Part shown: positions 39,879-51,916 of the stretch, one piece after another
How positions within the stretch are numbered: the first letter of the stretch is position 1
How the letters are laid out: each line of letters opens with the position of its first letter
Origin: Eutreptiella sp. 'Long Island Sound 2002'
Taxonomy: Eukaryota; Euglenozoa; Euglenophyceae; Eutreptiales; Eutreptiaceae
Direction of reading: 5' to 3'
Length of the DNA: 64,000 bases
Assembly (NCBI GenBank): GCA_964036045.1
Contig: OZ038378.1
Coordinates: forward strand, 19,849,348 to 19,913,347
The notes under the pieces: generated by a model
What the model was told of the DNA's origin: nothing
Databases searched by the model: none
Seen by the model: only the letters and a program-made list of their open reading frames with translations
Translations under genes and position numbers: made by a program

Positions 39879-40849
39879 ATCCATAGAGTGATCCATAGAG
39901 TGATCCATAGAGTGATCCATAGAGTGATCCATAGAGTGATCCATAGAGTGATCCATGGAGTGATCCGTAGAGTGATCCATAGAGTGATCCATAGAGTGAT
40001 CCATAGAGTGATCCATAGAGTGATCCATAGAGTGATCCATGGAGTGATCCGTAGAGTGATCCATAGAGTGATCCATAGAGTGATCCATAGAGTGATCCAT
40101 AGAGTGATCCATAGAGTGATCCATAGAGTGATCCATAGAGTGCTCCATGGAGTCATCCATAGAGTGATCCATAGAGTGATCCATAGAGTGATCCATAGAA
40201 TAATCCATAGAGTGATCCATAGAGTGATCCATAGAGTGATCCATAGAGTGATCCATAGAGTGATCCATAGAGTGATCCATAGAGTGATCCATGGGTTGAT
40301 CCATAGACTGATCCATGGAGTGATGGATAGAGTGAACCATGGAGTGATCCATAGAGTGATCCATAGAGTGATCCATACAGTGATCCGGCCTTACACCACT
40401 TTACACGGGCCTTACACCACTTTACACGGGCCTTACACCGCTTTACACGGGCCTTACACCACTTTACACGGGCCTTACACCACTTTACACGGGCCTTACA
40501 CCACTTTACACGGGCCTTACACCACTTTGCACGGGCCTTCCCCCACTTTACACGGGCCTTACACCACTTTACACGCGCCTTACACCACTTTACACGGGCC
40601 TTGCACCACTTTACACGGGCCTTACACCACTTTACACGGGCCTTACACCATTTTACACGGGCCTTACACCACTTTACACGGACCTTACACCACTTTACAC
40701 GGGCCTTACACCACTTTACACGGGCCTTGCACCACTTTACACGGGCCTTCCGCCACTTTACACGGGCCTTACACCACTTTACACGGGCCTTACACCACTT
40801 TACACGGGCCTTCAACCACTTTACACGGGCCTTACACCACTTTACACGG
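39879..40849. repeat. Composite 46, class 3
   Basis: A is 39879-40386 (42 units) sharing CTCCATGGAGTCATCC with composite 45; the 3' signature is shortened (GGGTTG runs directly into AGACTG), followed by GATGGATAG and AACCATGG. B is 40387-40849 (22 units) with CTTCCCCCAC and CTTCAACC. Confidence 0.95.
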
Positions 40850-41826
40850 ATCCGTAGAGTGATCCATAGAGTGATCCATAGAGTGATCCATAGAGTGATC
40901 CATAGAGTGATCCATAGAGTGATCCATGGAGTGATCCATAGAGTGATCCATAGAGTGATCCATAGAGTGATCCATGGAGTGATCCGTAGAGTGATCCATA
41001 GAGTGATCCATAGAGTGATCCATAGAGTGATCCATAGAATGGTCCATAGGGTGATCCATAGAGTGATCCATAGAGTGATCCATAGAGTGATCCATAGAGT
41101 GATCCATGGGTTGATCCACAGCGTGATCCATGGAGTGATCAATAGAGTGATCCATAGACTGATCCATGGAGTGATCCATAGAGTGATCCATGGAGTGATC
41201 CATAGAGTGATCCATAGAGTGATCCATACAGTGATCCGGCCTTACACCACTTTACACGGGCCTTACACCACTTTACACGGGCCTTACACCGCTTTACACG
41301 GGCCTTACACCACTTTACACGGGCCTTACACCACTTTACACGGGCCTTACACCGCTTTACACGGGCCTTACACCACTCTGCACGGGCCTTACACCACTTT
41401 ACACGGGTCTTGCACGACTTTACACGGGCCTTACACCACTTTGCACGGGCATTGCCCCACTTTAATCGGGCCTTACACCACTTTACACGCGCCTTCCGCC
41501 ACTTTACACGGGCCTTACACCACTTTACACGGGCCTTACACCACTTTACACGGGCCTTACACCACTTTACACGGACCTTACACCACTTTACACGGGCCTT
41601 ACACCACTTTACACGGGCCTGACAGCACTTTACACGGACCTTACACCACTTTACACGGGCCTTGCACCACTTTACACGGGCCTTCCGCCACTTTACACGG
41701 GCCTTACACCACTTTACACCGGCCTTACACCACTTTACACGGGCCTTACACCACTTTACACGGGCCTTACACCACTTTACACGGGCCTTAAATCACTTTA
41801 CACGGGCCTTACACCACTTTACACGG
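40850..41826. repeat. Composite 47, class 4
   Basis: A is 40850-41237 (32 units) starting CCGTAG, with AGAATGGTCC and CCACAGCG. B is 41238-41826 (28 units) with two CGCTTT units, GCATTGCCCC followed by TTTAATCGGG, and TTAAATC. Confidence 0.95.
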
Positions 41827-42530
41827 ATCCATAGAGTGATCCATAGAGTGATGCAAAGAGTGATCCATAGAGTGATCCATAGAGCGATCCATAGAGTGAT
41901 CCATGGAGTGATCCGTAGAGTGATCCATAGAGTGATCCATAGAGTGATCCATAGATTGATCCATAGAGTGATCCATAGAGTGATCCATAGAGTGATTCAT
42001 AGAGTGCTCCATGGAGCGATCCATAGAGTGATCCATAGAGTGATCCATGGAGTGATCCCTGGAGTGATCCATAGAGTGATCCATAGAGTGATCCATAGAG
42101 TGATCCATAGAGTGATCCATAGATTGATCCATAGAGTGATCCATAGTGTGATCCATGGGTTGATCCATAGCGTGATCCATGGAGTGATCAATAGAGTGAT
42201 CCATAGAGTGATCCATAGACTGATCCATGGAGTGATCCATAGAGTGATCCATGGAGTGATCCATAGTGTGATCCATAGAGTGATCCATACAGTGATCCGG
42301 CCTTACACCACTTTACACGGGCCTTACACCACTTTACACGGGCCTTACACCGCTTTACACGGGCCTTACACCACTTTACACGCGCCTTACACCACTTTAC
42401 ACGGGCCTTACACCACTTTACACCGGCCTTACACCACTTTACACGGGCCTTACACCACTTTACACGGGCCTTACACCACTTTACACGGGCCTTAAATCAC
42501 TTTACACGGGCCTTACACCACTTTACACGG
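41827..42530. repeat. Composite 48, class 5
   Basis: A is 41827-42298 (39 units) with GCAAAGAG, AGCGATCC, two AGATTG, CTCCATGGAGCG and two TAGTGTG. B is 42299-42530 (11 units) with CGCGCC, ACACCGGCC and TTAAATC; the GGTCTTGC unit is absent. Confidence 0.95.
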
Positions 42531-43171
42531 ATCCATAGAGTGATCCATAGAGTGATGCAAAGAGTGATCCATAGAGTGATCCATAGAGCGAACCCTAGAG
42601 TGATCCATGGAGTGATCCGTAGAGTGATCCATAGAGTGATCCATAGAGTGATCCATAGATTGATCCATAGAGTGATCCATAGAGTGATCCATAGAGTGAT
42701 TCATAGAGTGCTCCATGGAGCGATCCATAGAGTGATCCATAGAGTGATCCATGGAGTGATCCCTGGAGTGATCCATAGAGTGATCCATAGAGTGATCCAT
42801 ACAGTGATCCATAGAGTGATCCATAGAGTGATCCATAGAGTGATCCATAGTGTGATCCATGGGTTGATCCATAGCGTGATCCATGGAGTGATCAATAGAG
42901 TGATCCATAGAGTGATCCATAGACTGATCCATGGAGTGATCCATAGAGTGATCCATGGAGTGATCCATAGTGTGATCCATAGAGTGATCCATACAGTGAT
43001 CCGGCCTTACACCACTTTACACGGGCCTTACACCACTTTACACGGGCCTTACACCGCTTTACACGGGCCTTACACCACTTTACACGGGCCTTACACCACT
43101 TTACACGGGTCTTGCACCACTTTACACGGGCCTTAAACCACTTTACACGGGCCTTACACCACTTTACACGG
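42531..43171. repeat. Composite 49, class 5
   Basis: A is 42531-43002 (39 units) with GCAAAGAG, AGCGAACCCTAG, CATACAG and two TAGTGTG. B is 43003-43171 (8 units) with GGTCTTGC and TTAAACC. Confidence 0.95.
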
Positions 43172-44187
43172 ATCCATAGAGTGATCCATAGAGTGATCCA
43201 TAGAGTGATCCATAGAGTGATCCATAGAGTGATCCATAGAGTGATCCATGGAGTGATCCGTAGAGTAACCCATAGAGTGATCCATAGAGTGATCCATAGA
43301 GTGATCCATAGAGTGATCCATAGAGTGATCCATAGAGTGATCCATAGATTGCTCCATGGAGTGATCCATAGAGTGATCCATAGAGTGCTCCATAGAGTGA
43401 TCCATAGAGTGATCCATAGAGTGATCCATGGAGTGATCCGTAGAGTGATCCATAGAGTGATCCATAGAGTGATCCATAGAGTGATCCATAGTGTGATCCA
43501 TAGAGTGATCAATAGAGTGATCCATAGAGTGATCCATAGACTGATCCATGGAGTGATCCATAGAGTGATCCATGGAGTGATCCATAGAGTGATCCATAGA
43601 GTGATCCATACAGTGATCCGGCCTTACGCCACTTTACACGGGCCTTACACCACTTTACACGGGCCTTACACCGCTTTACACGGGCCTTACACCACTTTGC
43701 ACGAGCCATACACCACTTTACACGGGGCTTACACCACTTTACACGCGCCTTACACCACTTTACACGGGCCTTGCACCACTTTACACGGGCCTTACACCAC
43801 TTTACACGGGCACTACACCATTTTACACGGGCCTTACACCACTTTACACGGACCTTACACCACTTTACACGGGCCTTACACCGCTTTACACGGGCCTTAC
43901 ACCACTTTACACGGGCCTTACACCACTTTACACGGACCTTACACCACTTTACACGGGCCTTACACCACTTTACACGGGCCTGACACCACTTTACACGGAC
44001 CTTACACCACTTTACACGGGCCTTGCACCACTTTACACGGGCCTTCCGCCACTTTACACGGGCCTTACACCACTTTACACCGGCCTTACACCACTTTACA
44101 CGGGCCTTACACCACTTTACACGGGCCTTACACCACTTTACACGGGCCTTAAACCACTTTACACGGGCCTTACACCACTTTACACGG
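43172..44187. repeat. Composite 50, class 6
   Basis: A is 43172-43619 (37 units) with GTAACCC, AGATTGCTCC, a second CTCC unit, two ATGGAG/CCGTAG pairs and TAGTGTG; GGGTTG is missing. B is 43620-44187 (27 units) with CTTACGCC, ACACGAGCC, CGCGCC and GGGCACTACACC. Confidence 0.94.
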
Positions 44188-44879
44188 ATCCATAGAGTGA
44201 TCCATAGAGTGACCCAGAGAGTGATCCATAGAGTGATCCATAGAGTGATCCATAGAGTGATCCATGCAGTGATCCGTAGAGTGATCCATAGAGTGATCCA
44301 TAGAGTGATCCATAGAGTGATCCATAGAGTGATCCATAGAGTGATCCATAGAGTGATCCATAGAGTGCTCCATGGAGTGATCCATAGAGTGATCCATAGA
44401 GTGATCCATAGAGTGATCCATGGAGTGATCCATAGAGTGATCCATAGAGTGATCCATACAGTGATCCATAGAGTGATCCATAGAGTGATCCATAGAGTGA
44501 TCCATGGGTTGATCCATAGCGTGATCCATGGAGTGATCAATAGAGTGATCCATAGAGTGATCCATAGACTGATCCATGGAGTGATCCATGGAGTGATCCA
44601 TGGAGTGGTCCATAGAGTGATCCATAGAGTGATCCATACAGTGATCCGGCCTTACACCACTTTACACGGGCCTTACACCACTTTACACGGGCCTTACACC
44701 GCTTTACACGGGCCTTACACCACTTTACACGGGCCTTACACCACTTTACACGGGCCTTACACCACTTTACACGGGCCTTGCACCACTTTACACGGGCCTC
44801 CCGCCACTTTACACGGGCCTTACACCACTTTACACGGGCCTTAAACTACTTTACAAGCGCCTTACACCACTTTACACGG
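44188..44879. repeat. Composite 51, class 1
   Basis: A is 44188-44647 (38 units) with GTGACCCAGAG, CATGCAG, CTCCATGG and GTGGTCC. B is 44648-44879 (11 units) with CCTCCCGCC and TTAAACTAC; the last full unit carries ACAAGCGCC. Confidence 0.95.
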
Positions 44880-46321
44880 ATCCATAGAGTGATCCGTAGA
44901 GTGATCCATAGAGTGATCCATAGAGTGATCCATAGAGTGATCCATGGAGTGATCCGTAGAGTGATCCATAGAGTGATCCATAGAGTGATCCATAGAGTGA
45001 TCCATAGAGTGATCCATAGAGTGATCCATAGAGTGATCCATAGAGTGATCCATAGAGTGATCCATAGAGTGATCCATGGAGTGATCCGTAGAGTGATCCA
45101 TAGAGTGATCCATAGAGTGATCCATAGAGTGATCCATAGAGTGATCCATGGGTTGATCCATAGCGTGATCCATGGAGTGATCAATAGAGTGATCCATAGA
45201 GTGATCCATAGACTGATCCATGGAGTGATCCATAGAGTGAACCATGGAGTGATCCATAGAGGGATCCATAGAGTGATCCATACAGTGATCCGGCCTTACA
45301 CCACTTTACACGGGCCTTACACCACTTTACACGGGCCTTACACCGCTTTACACGGGCCTTACACCACTTTACACGGGCCTTACACCACTTTACACGGGCC
45401 TTACACCACTTTACACGGGCCTTACACCACTTTACACGGGCCTTACACCACTTTACAAGCGCCTTACACCACTTTACACGGGCCTTACACCACTTTACAC
45501 GGGCCTTAAACCACTTTACACGGGCCTTACACCACTTTACACGGGCCTTACATCACTTTACAGGGCCCTTACACCATTTTACACGTGCCTTACACCACTT
45601 TACACGGGCCTGACACCACTGTACACGGACCTTACACCACTTTACACGGGCCTTACACCACTTTACACGGGCCTTACACCGCTTTACACGGGCCTTACAC
45701 CACTTTACACGGGCCTTACACCACTTTACACGGGCCTTACACCACTTTACACGGGCCTTACACCACTTTACACGGGCCTTACACCACTTTACAAGCGCCT
45801 TACACCACTTTACACGGGCCTTACACCACTTTGCACTGGCCTTACACCACTTTACACGGGCCTTACACCACTTTACACGGGCCTTACACCACTTTACACG
45901 GCCCTTACACCACTTTACACGGGCCTTACACCACTTTACACGGGCCTTAAACCACTTTACACGGGCCTTACACCACTTTACACGGGCCTTACACCACTTT
46001 ACAGGGCCCTTACACCATTTTACACGTGCCTTACACCACTTTACACGGGCCTGACACCACTGTACACGGACCTTACACCACTTTACACGGGCCTTACACC
46101 ACTTTACACGGGCCTTACACCACTTTACACGGGCCTTACACCACTTTACACGGGCCTTACACCACTTTACACGGGCCTGACACCACTTTACACGGACCTT
46201 ACACCACTTTACACCGGCCTTACACCACTTTACACGGGCCTTACACCACTTTACACGGGCCTTACACCATTTTACACGGGCCTTAAACCACTTTACACGG
46301 GCCTTACACCACTTTACAAGG
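44880..46321. repeat. Composite 52, class 2 with expanded B
   Basis: A is 44880-45291 (34 units) with CCGTAG second unit, AACCATGG and AGGGATCC. B is 45292-46321 (49 units) with the ACAAGCGCC to CAGGGCCC module present twice, the second copy complete to terminal ACAAGG. Confidence 0.95.
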
Positions 46322-47130
46322 ATCCATAGAGTGATCCATAGAGTGATCCATAGAGTGATCCATAGAGTGATCCATAGAGTGATCCATAGAGTGATCCATG
46401 GAGTGATCCGTAGAGTGATCCATAGAGTGATCCATAGAGTGATCCATAGAGTGATCCATAGAGTGATCCATAGAGTGATCCATGGAGTGATCCGTAGAGT
46501 GATCCATAGAGTGATCCATAGAGTGATCCATAGAGTGATCCATAGAGTGATCCATAGAGTGATCCATAGAGTGCTCCATGGAGTGATCCATAGAGTGATC
46601 CATAGAGTGATCCATAGAGTGATCCATAGAATGATCCATAGAGTGATCCATGGAGTGATCCATAGAGTGATCCATAGAGTGATCCATAGAGTGATCCATA
46701 GAGTGATCCATAGAGTGATCCATAGAGTGATCCATGGGTTGATCCATAGCGTGATCCATGGAGTGATCAATAGAGTGATCCATAGAGTGATCCATAGACT
46801 GATCCATGGAGTGATCCATAGAGTGAACCATGGAGTGATCCATAGAGTGATCCATAGAGTGATCCATACAGTGATCCGGCCTTACACCACTTTACACGGG
46901 CCTTACACCACTTTACACGGGCCTTACACCGCTTTACACGGGCCTTACACCACTTTACACGGGCCTTACACCACTTTACACGGGCCTTACACCACTTTAC
47001 ACGGGCCTTACACCACTTTGCACGGGCCTTACACCACTTTACACGGGTCTTGCACCACTTTACACGGGCCTTAAACCACTTTACACGGGCCTTAAACCAC
47101 TTTACACGGGCCTTACACCACTTTACACGG
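46322..47130. repeat. Composite 53, class 3 A with short B
   Basis: A is 46322-46877 (46 units) with two ATGGAG/CCGTAG pairs, CTCCATGG, AGAATG and AACCATGG. B is 46878-47130 (12 units) with GGTCTTGC and two consecutive TTAAACC units. Confidence 0.95.
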
Positions 47131-48254
47131 ATCCATAGAGTGATCCATAGAGTGATCCATAGAGTGATCCATAGAGTGATGCATAGAGTGATCCATAGAG
47201 TGATCCATGGAGTGATCCATAGAGTGATCCATAGAGTGATCCATAGAGTGATCCATGGAGTGATCCGTAGAGTGATCCATAGAGTGATCCATAGAGTGAT
47301 CCATAGAGTGCTCCATGGAGTGATCCATAGAGTGATCCATAGAGTGATCCATAGAGTGATCCATAGAGTGATCCATAGAGTGTTCCATAGAGTGATCCAT
47401 AGAGTGATCCATAGAGTGATCCATAGAGTGATCCATAGAGTGATCCATAGAGTGATCCATGGGTTGATCCATAGCGTGATCCATGGAGTGATCAATAGAG
47501 TGATCCATAGAGTGATCCATAGACTGATCCATGGAGTGATCCATAGAGTGATCCATGGAGTGATCCATAGAGTGATCCATAGAGTGATCCATACAGTGAT
47601 CCGGCCTTACACCACTTTACACGGGCCTTACACCACTTTACACGGGCCTTACACCGCTTTACACGGGCCTTACACCACTTTACACGGGCCTTACACCACT
47701 TTACACGGGCCTTACACCACTTTACACGGGCCTTACACCACTTTGCACGGGCCTTCCCCCACTTTACACGGGCCTTACACCACTTTACACGCGCCTTACA
47801 CCACTTTACACGGGCCTTGCACCACTTTACACGGGCCTTACACCACTTTACACGGGCCTTACACCATTTTACACGGGCCTTACACCACTTTACACGGACC
47901 TTACACCACTTTACACGGGCCTTGCACCACTTTACAGGGGCCTTCCGCCACTTTACACGGGCCTTACACCACTTTACACGGGCCTTACACCACTTTACAC
48001 GGGCCTTACACCACTTTACACGGACCTTACACCACTTTACACGGGCCTTACACCACTTTACACGGGCCTGACACCACTTTACACGGACCTTACACCACTT
48101 TACACGGGCCTTGCACCACTTTACACGGGCCTTCCGCCACTTTACACGGGCCTTACACCACTTTACACCGGCCTTACACCACTTTACACGGGCCTTACAC
48201 CACTTTACACGGGCCTTACACCACTTTACACGGGCCTTACACCACTTTACACGG
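47131..48254. repeat. Composite 54, class 6
   Basis: A is 47131-47602 (39 units) with GATGCATAG, CTCCATGG and GTGTTCC. B is 47603-48254 (31 units) with CTTCCCCCAC, CGCGCC and CAGGGGCC; the TTAAACC unit is missing. Confidence 0.95.
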
Positions 48255-48772
48255 ATCCATAGGGTGATCCATAGAGTGGTCCATAGAGTGATCCATAGAG
48301 TGATCCATAGAGTGATCCATAGAGTGATCCATGGAGTGATCCGTAGAGTGATCCATAGAGTGATCCATAGAGTGATCCATAGAGTGATCCATAGAGTGAT
48401 CCATAGAGTGATCCATAGAGTGATCCATAGAGTGATCCATAGAGTGATCCATAGCGTGATCCATGGAGTGATCAATAGAGTGATCCATAGAGTGATCCAT
48501 AGACTGATCCATGGAGTGATCCATAGAGTGATCCATGGAGTGATCATAGTGTGATCCATAGAGTGATCCATACAGTGATCCGGCCTTACACCACTTTACA
48601 CGGGCCTTACACCACTTTACACGGGCCTTACACCGCTTTACACGGGCCTTACACCACTTTACACGGGCCTTACACCACTTTACACGGCCCTTACACCACT
48701 TTACACGGGTCTTGCACCACTTTACACGGGCCTTATAACCACTTTACACGGGCCTTACACCACTTTACACGG
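48255..48772. repeat. Composite 55, class 1/5 hybrid A, both blocks with indels
   Basis: A is 48255-48581 (27 units, one of them 11 nt at 48543-48553, the only A indel seen); it starts AGGGTG and GTGGTCC as in composite 59 and ends TAGTGTG. B is 48582-48772 (9 units + 2) with a 1-nt insertion in CTTATAACC near 48734-48738. Confidence 0.94.
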
Positions 48773-49602
48773 ATCCATAGAGTGATCCATAGAGTAATCC
48801 ATAGAGTGATCCATAGAGTGATCCATAGAGTGATCCATAGAGTGATCCATGGAGTGATCCGTAGAGTGATCCATAGAGTGATCCATAGAGTGATCCATAG
48901 AGTGATCCATAGAGTGATCCACAGAGTGATCCATACAGTGATCCATAGAGTGCTCCATGGAGTGATCCATAGAGTGATCCATAGAGTGATCCATAGAGTG
49001 ATCCATAGAGTGATCCATAGAGTGTTCCATAGAGTGATCCATAGAGTGATCCATAGAGTGATCCATAGAGTGATCCATAGAGTGATCCATAGAGTGATCC
49101 ATGGGTTGATCCATAGCGTGATCCATGGAGTGATCAATAGAGTGATCCATAGAGTGATCCATAGACTGATCCATGGAGTGATCCATAGAGTGATCCATGG
49201 AGTGATCCATAGAGTGATCCATAGAGTGATCCATACAGTGATCCGGCCTTACACCACTTTACACGGGCCTTACACCACTTTACACGGGCCTTACACCGCT
49301 TTACACGGGCCTTACACCACTTTACACGGGCCTTACACCACTTTACACGGGCCTTACACCACTTTACACGGGCCTTACACCACTTTGCACGGGCCTTCCC
49401 CCACTTTACACGGGCCTTACACCACTTTACACGCGCCTTACACCACTTTACACGGGCCTTGCACCACTTTACACGGGCCTTACACCACTTTACACCGGCC
49501 TTACACCACTTTACACGGGCCTTACACCACTTTACACGGGCCTTACACCAGTTTACACGGGCCTTAAACCACTTTACACGGGCCTTACACCACTTTACAC
49601 GG
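48773..49602. repeat. Composite 56, class 6
   Basis: A is 48773-49244 (39 units) with GTAATCC, CCACAGAG, CATACAG, CTCCATGG and GTGTTCC. B is 49245-49602 (17 units) with CTTCCCCCAC, CGCGCC, ACACCGGCC and CCAGTTTAC. Confidence 0.95.
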
Positions 49603-50121
49603 ATCCATAGGGTGATCCATAGAGTGGTCCATAGAGTGATCCATAGAGTGATCCATAGAGTGATCCATAGAGTGATCCATGGAGTGATCCGTAGAGTGAT
49701 CCATAGAGTGATCCATAGAGTGATCCATAGAGTGATCCATAGAGTGATCCATAGAGTGATCCATAGAGTGATCCATAGAGTGATCCATAGAGTGATCCAT
49801 AGCGTGATCCATGGAGTGATCAATAGAGTGATCCATAGACTGATCCATAGACTGATCCATGGAGTGATCCATAGAGTGATCCATGGAGTGATCCATAGTG
49901 TGATCCACAGAGTGATCCATACAGTGATCCGGCCTTACACCACTTTACACGGGCCTTACACCACTTTACACGGGCCTTACACCGCTTTACACGGGCCTTA
50001 CACCACTTTACACGGGCCTTACACCACTTTACACGGCCCTTACACCACTTTACACGGGTCTTGCACCACTTTACACGGGCCTTATAACCACTTTACACGG
50101 GCCTTACACCACTTTACACGG
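49603..50121. repeat. Composite 57, copy of composite 55
   Basis: A is 49603-49930 (27 full units) with AGGGTG, GTGGTCC, two AGACTG, TAGTGTG and CCACAG. B is 49931-50121 (9 units + 2) with the same CTTATAACC insertion near 50083-50087. Confidence 0.94.
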
Positions 50122-51287
50122 ATCCATAGAGTGATCCATAGAGTTATCCATAGAGTGATCCATAGAGTGATCCATAGAGTGATCCATAGAGTGATCCATG
50201 GAGTGATCCGTAGAGTGATCCATAGAGTGATCCATAGAGTGATCCATAGAGTGATCCATAGAGTGATCCACAGAGTGATCCATACAGTGATCCATAGAGT
50301 GCTCCATGGAGTGATCCATAGAGTGATCCATAGAGTGATCCATAGAGTGATCCATAGAGTGATCCATAGAGTGTTCCTTAGAGTGATCCATAGAGTGATC
50401 CATAGAGTGATCCATAGAGTGATCCATAGAGTGATCCATAGAGTGATCCATGGGTTCATCCATAGCGTGATCCATGGAGTGATCAATAGAGTGATCCATA
50501 GAGTGATCCATAGACTGATCCATGGAGTGATCCATAGAGTGATCCATGGAGTGATCCATAGAGTGATCCATAGAGTGATCCATACAGTGATCCGGCCTTA
50601 CACCACTTTACACGGGCCTTACACCACTTTACACGGGCCTTACACCGCTTTACACGGGCCTTACACCACTTTACACGGGCCTTACACCACTTTACACGGG
50701 CCTTACACCACTTTACACGGGCCTTACACCACTTTGCACGGGCCTTCCCCCACTTTACACGGGCCTTACACCACTTTACACGCGCCTTACACCACTTTAC
50801 ACGGGCCTTGCACCACTTTACACGGGCCTTACACCACTTTACACGGGCCTTACACCATTTTACACGGGCCTTACACCACTTTACACGGACCTTACACCAC
50901 TTTACACGGGCCTTACACCACTTTACACGGGCCTTGCACCACTTTACAGGGGCCTTCCGCCACTTTACACGGGCCTTACACCACTTTACACGGGCCTTAC
51001 ACCACTTTACACGGGCCTTACACCACTTTACACGGACCTTACACCACTTTACACGGGCCTTACACCACTTTACACGGGCCTGACACCACTTTACACGGAC
51101 CTTACACCACTTTACACGGGCCTTGCACCACTTTACACGGGCCTTCCGCCACTTTACACGGGCCTTACACCACTTTACACCGGCCTTACACCACTTTACA
51201 CGGGCCTTACACCACTTTACACGGGCCTTACACCACTTTACACGGGCCTTAACCCACTTTACACGGGCCTTACACCACTTTACACGG
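50122..51287. repeat. Composite 58, class 6
   Basis: A is 50122-50593 (39 units) with GTTATCC, CCACAGAG, CATACAG, GTGTTCCTTAG and GGGTTCATCC. B is 50594-51287 (33 units), a complete class 6 series ending TTAACCC. Confidence 0.95.
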
Positions 51288-51916
51288 ATCCATAGGGTGA
51301 TCCATAGAGTGGTCCATAGAGTGATCCATAGAGTGATCCATAGAGTGATCCATAGAGTGATCCATGGAGTGATCCGTAGAGTGATCCATAGAGTGATCCA
51401 TAGAGTGATCCATAGAGTGATCCATAGAGTGATCCATAGAGTGATCCATAGAGTGATCCATAGAGTGCTCCATGGAGTGATCCATAGAGTGATCCATAGG
51501 GTGATCCATAGAGTGATCCATGGAGTGATCCATAGAGTGATCCATAGAGTGATCCATAGAGTGATCCATAGAGTGATCCATAGAGTGATCCATAGAGTGA
51601 TCCATGGGTTGATCCATAGCGTGATCCATGGAGTGATCAATAGAGTGATCCATAGAGTGATCCATAGACTGATCCATGGAGTGATCCATAGAGTGATCCA
51701 TGGAGTGGTCCATAGAGTGATCCATAGAGTGATCCATACAGTGATCCGGCCTTACACCACTTTACACGGGCCTTACACCACTTTACACGGGCCTTACACC
51801 GCTTTACACGGGCCTTACACCACTTTGCACGGGCCTTACACCACTTTACACGGGTCTTGCACCACTTTACACGGGCCTTAAACCACTTTACACGGGCCTT
51901 ACACCACTTTACACGG
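51288..51916. repeat. Composite 59, class 1
   Basis: A is 51288-51747 (38 units) with AGGGTG start, two GTGGTCC units and CTCCATGG. B is 51748-51916 (8 units) with GGTCTTGC and TTAAACC. Confidence 0.95.

Larger units (their letters stand above)
41827..43171. repeat. Tandem duplication of a class 5 composite (704-bp period)
   Basis: A blocks 41827-42298 and 42531-43002 are both 472 bp and share GATGCAAAGAG, GATTCATAG, GGAGCGATCC, ATCCCTGGAG and two TAGTGTG units. The second copy has private changes (GCGAACCCTAG, CATACAG), and its B block has 8 units rather than 11. Confidence 0.92.
38725..46321. repeat. HOR copy with duplicated class 3 and class 5 members
   Basis: The class order is 3 (38725), 3 (39879), 4 (40850), 5 (41827), 5 (42531), 6 (43172), 1 (44188), 2 (44880). 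The 7597-bp length falls to 5739 bp without the 1154-bp and 704-bp duplications. The class 2 B block (49 units) accounts for most of the remaining excess. Confidence 0.75.
48255..51287. repeat. Tandem duplication, 1348-bp period
   Basis: 48255-49602 and 49603-51287 each contain a 27-unit A block, a B block of about 9 units with the same 1-nt insertion (CTTATAACC), a 39-unit A block with CCACAGAG and CATACAG in the middle, and a class 6 B block. The last B block has 17 units in copy 1 and 33 in copy 2. The shared insertion shows it predates the duplication. The 1-nt deletion at 48543-48553 is only in copy 1 and is later, or was lost from copy 2. Confidence 0.9.

Noticed and set aside
49459-51252. 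597-codon plus-strand frame mixing H-H-F-T-R-A, V-I-H-R and Y-T-T-L-H-G-P repeats
   Set aside because: The three motifs are different B and A frames linked through block joints. There is no unique sequence, splice signal or start context.
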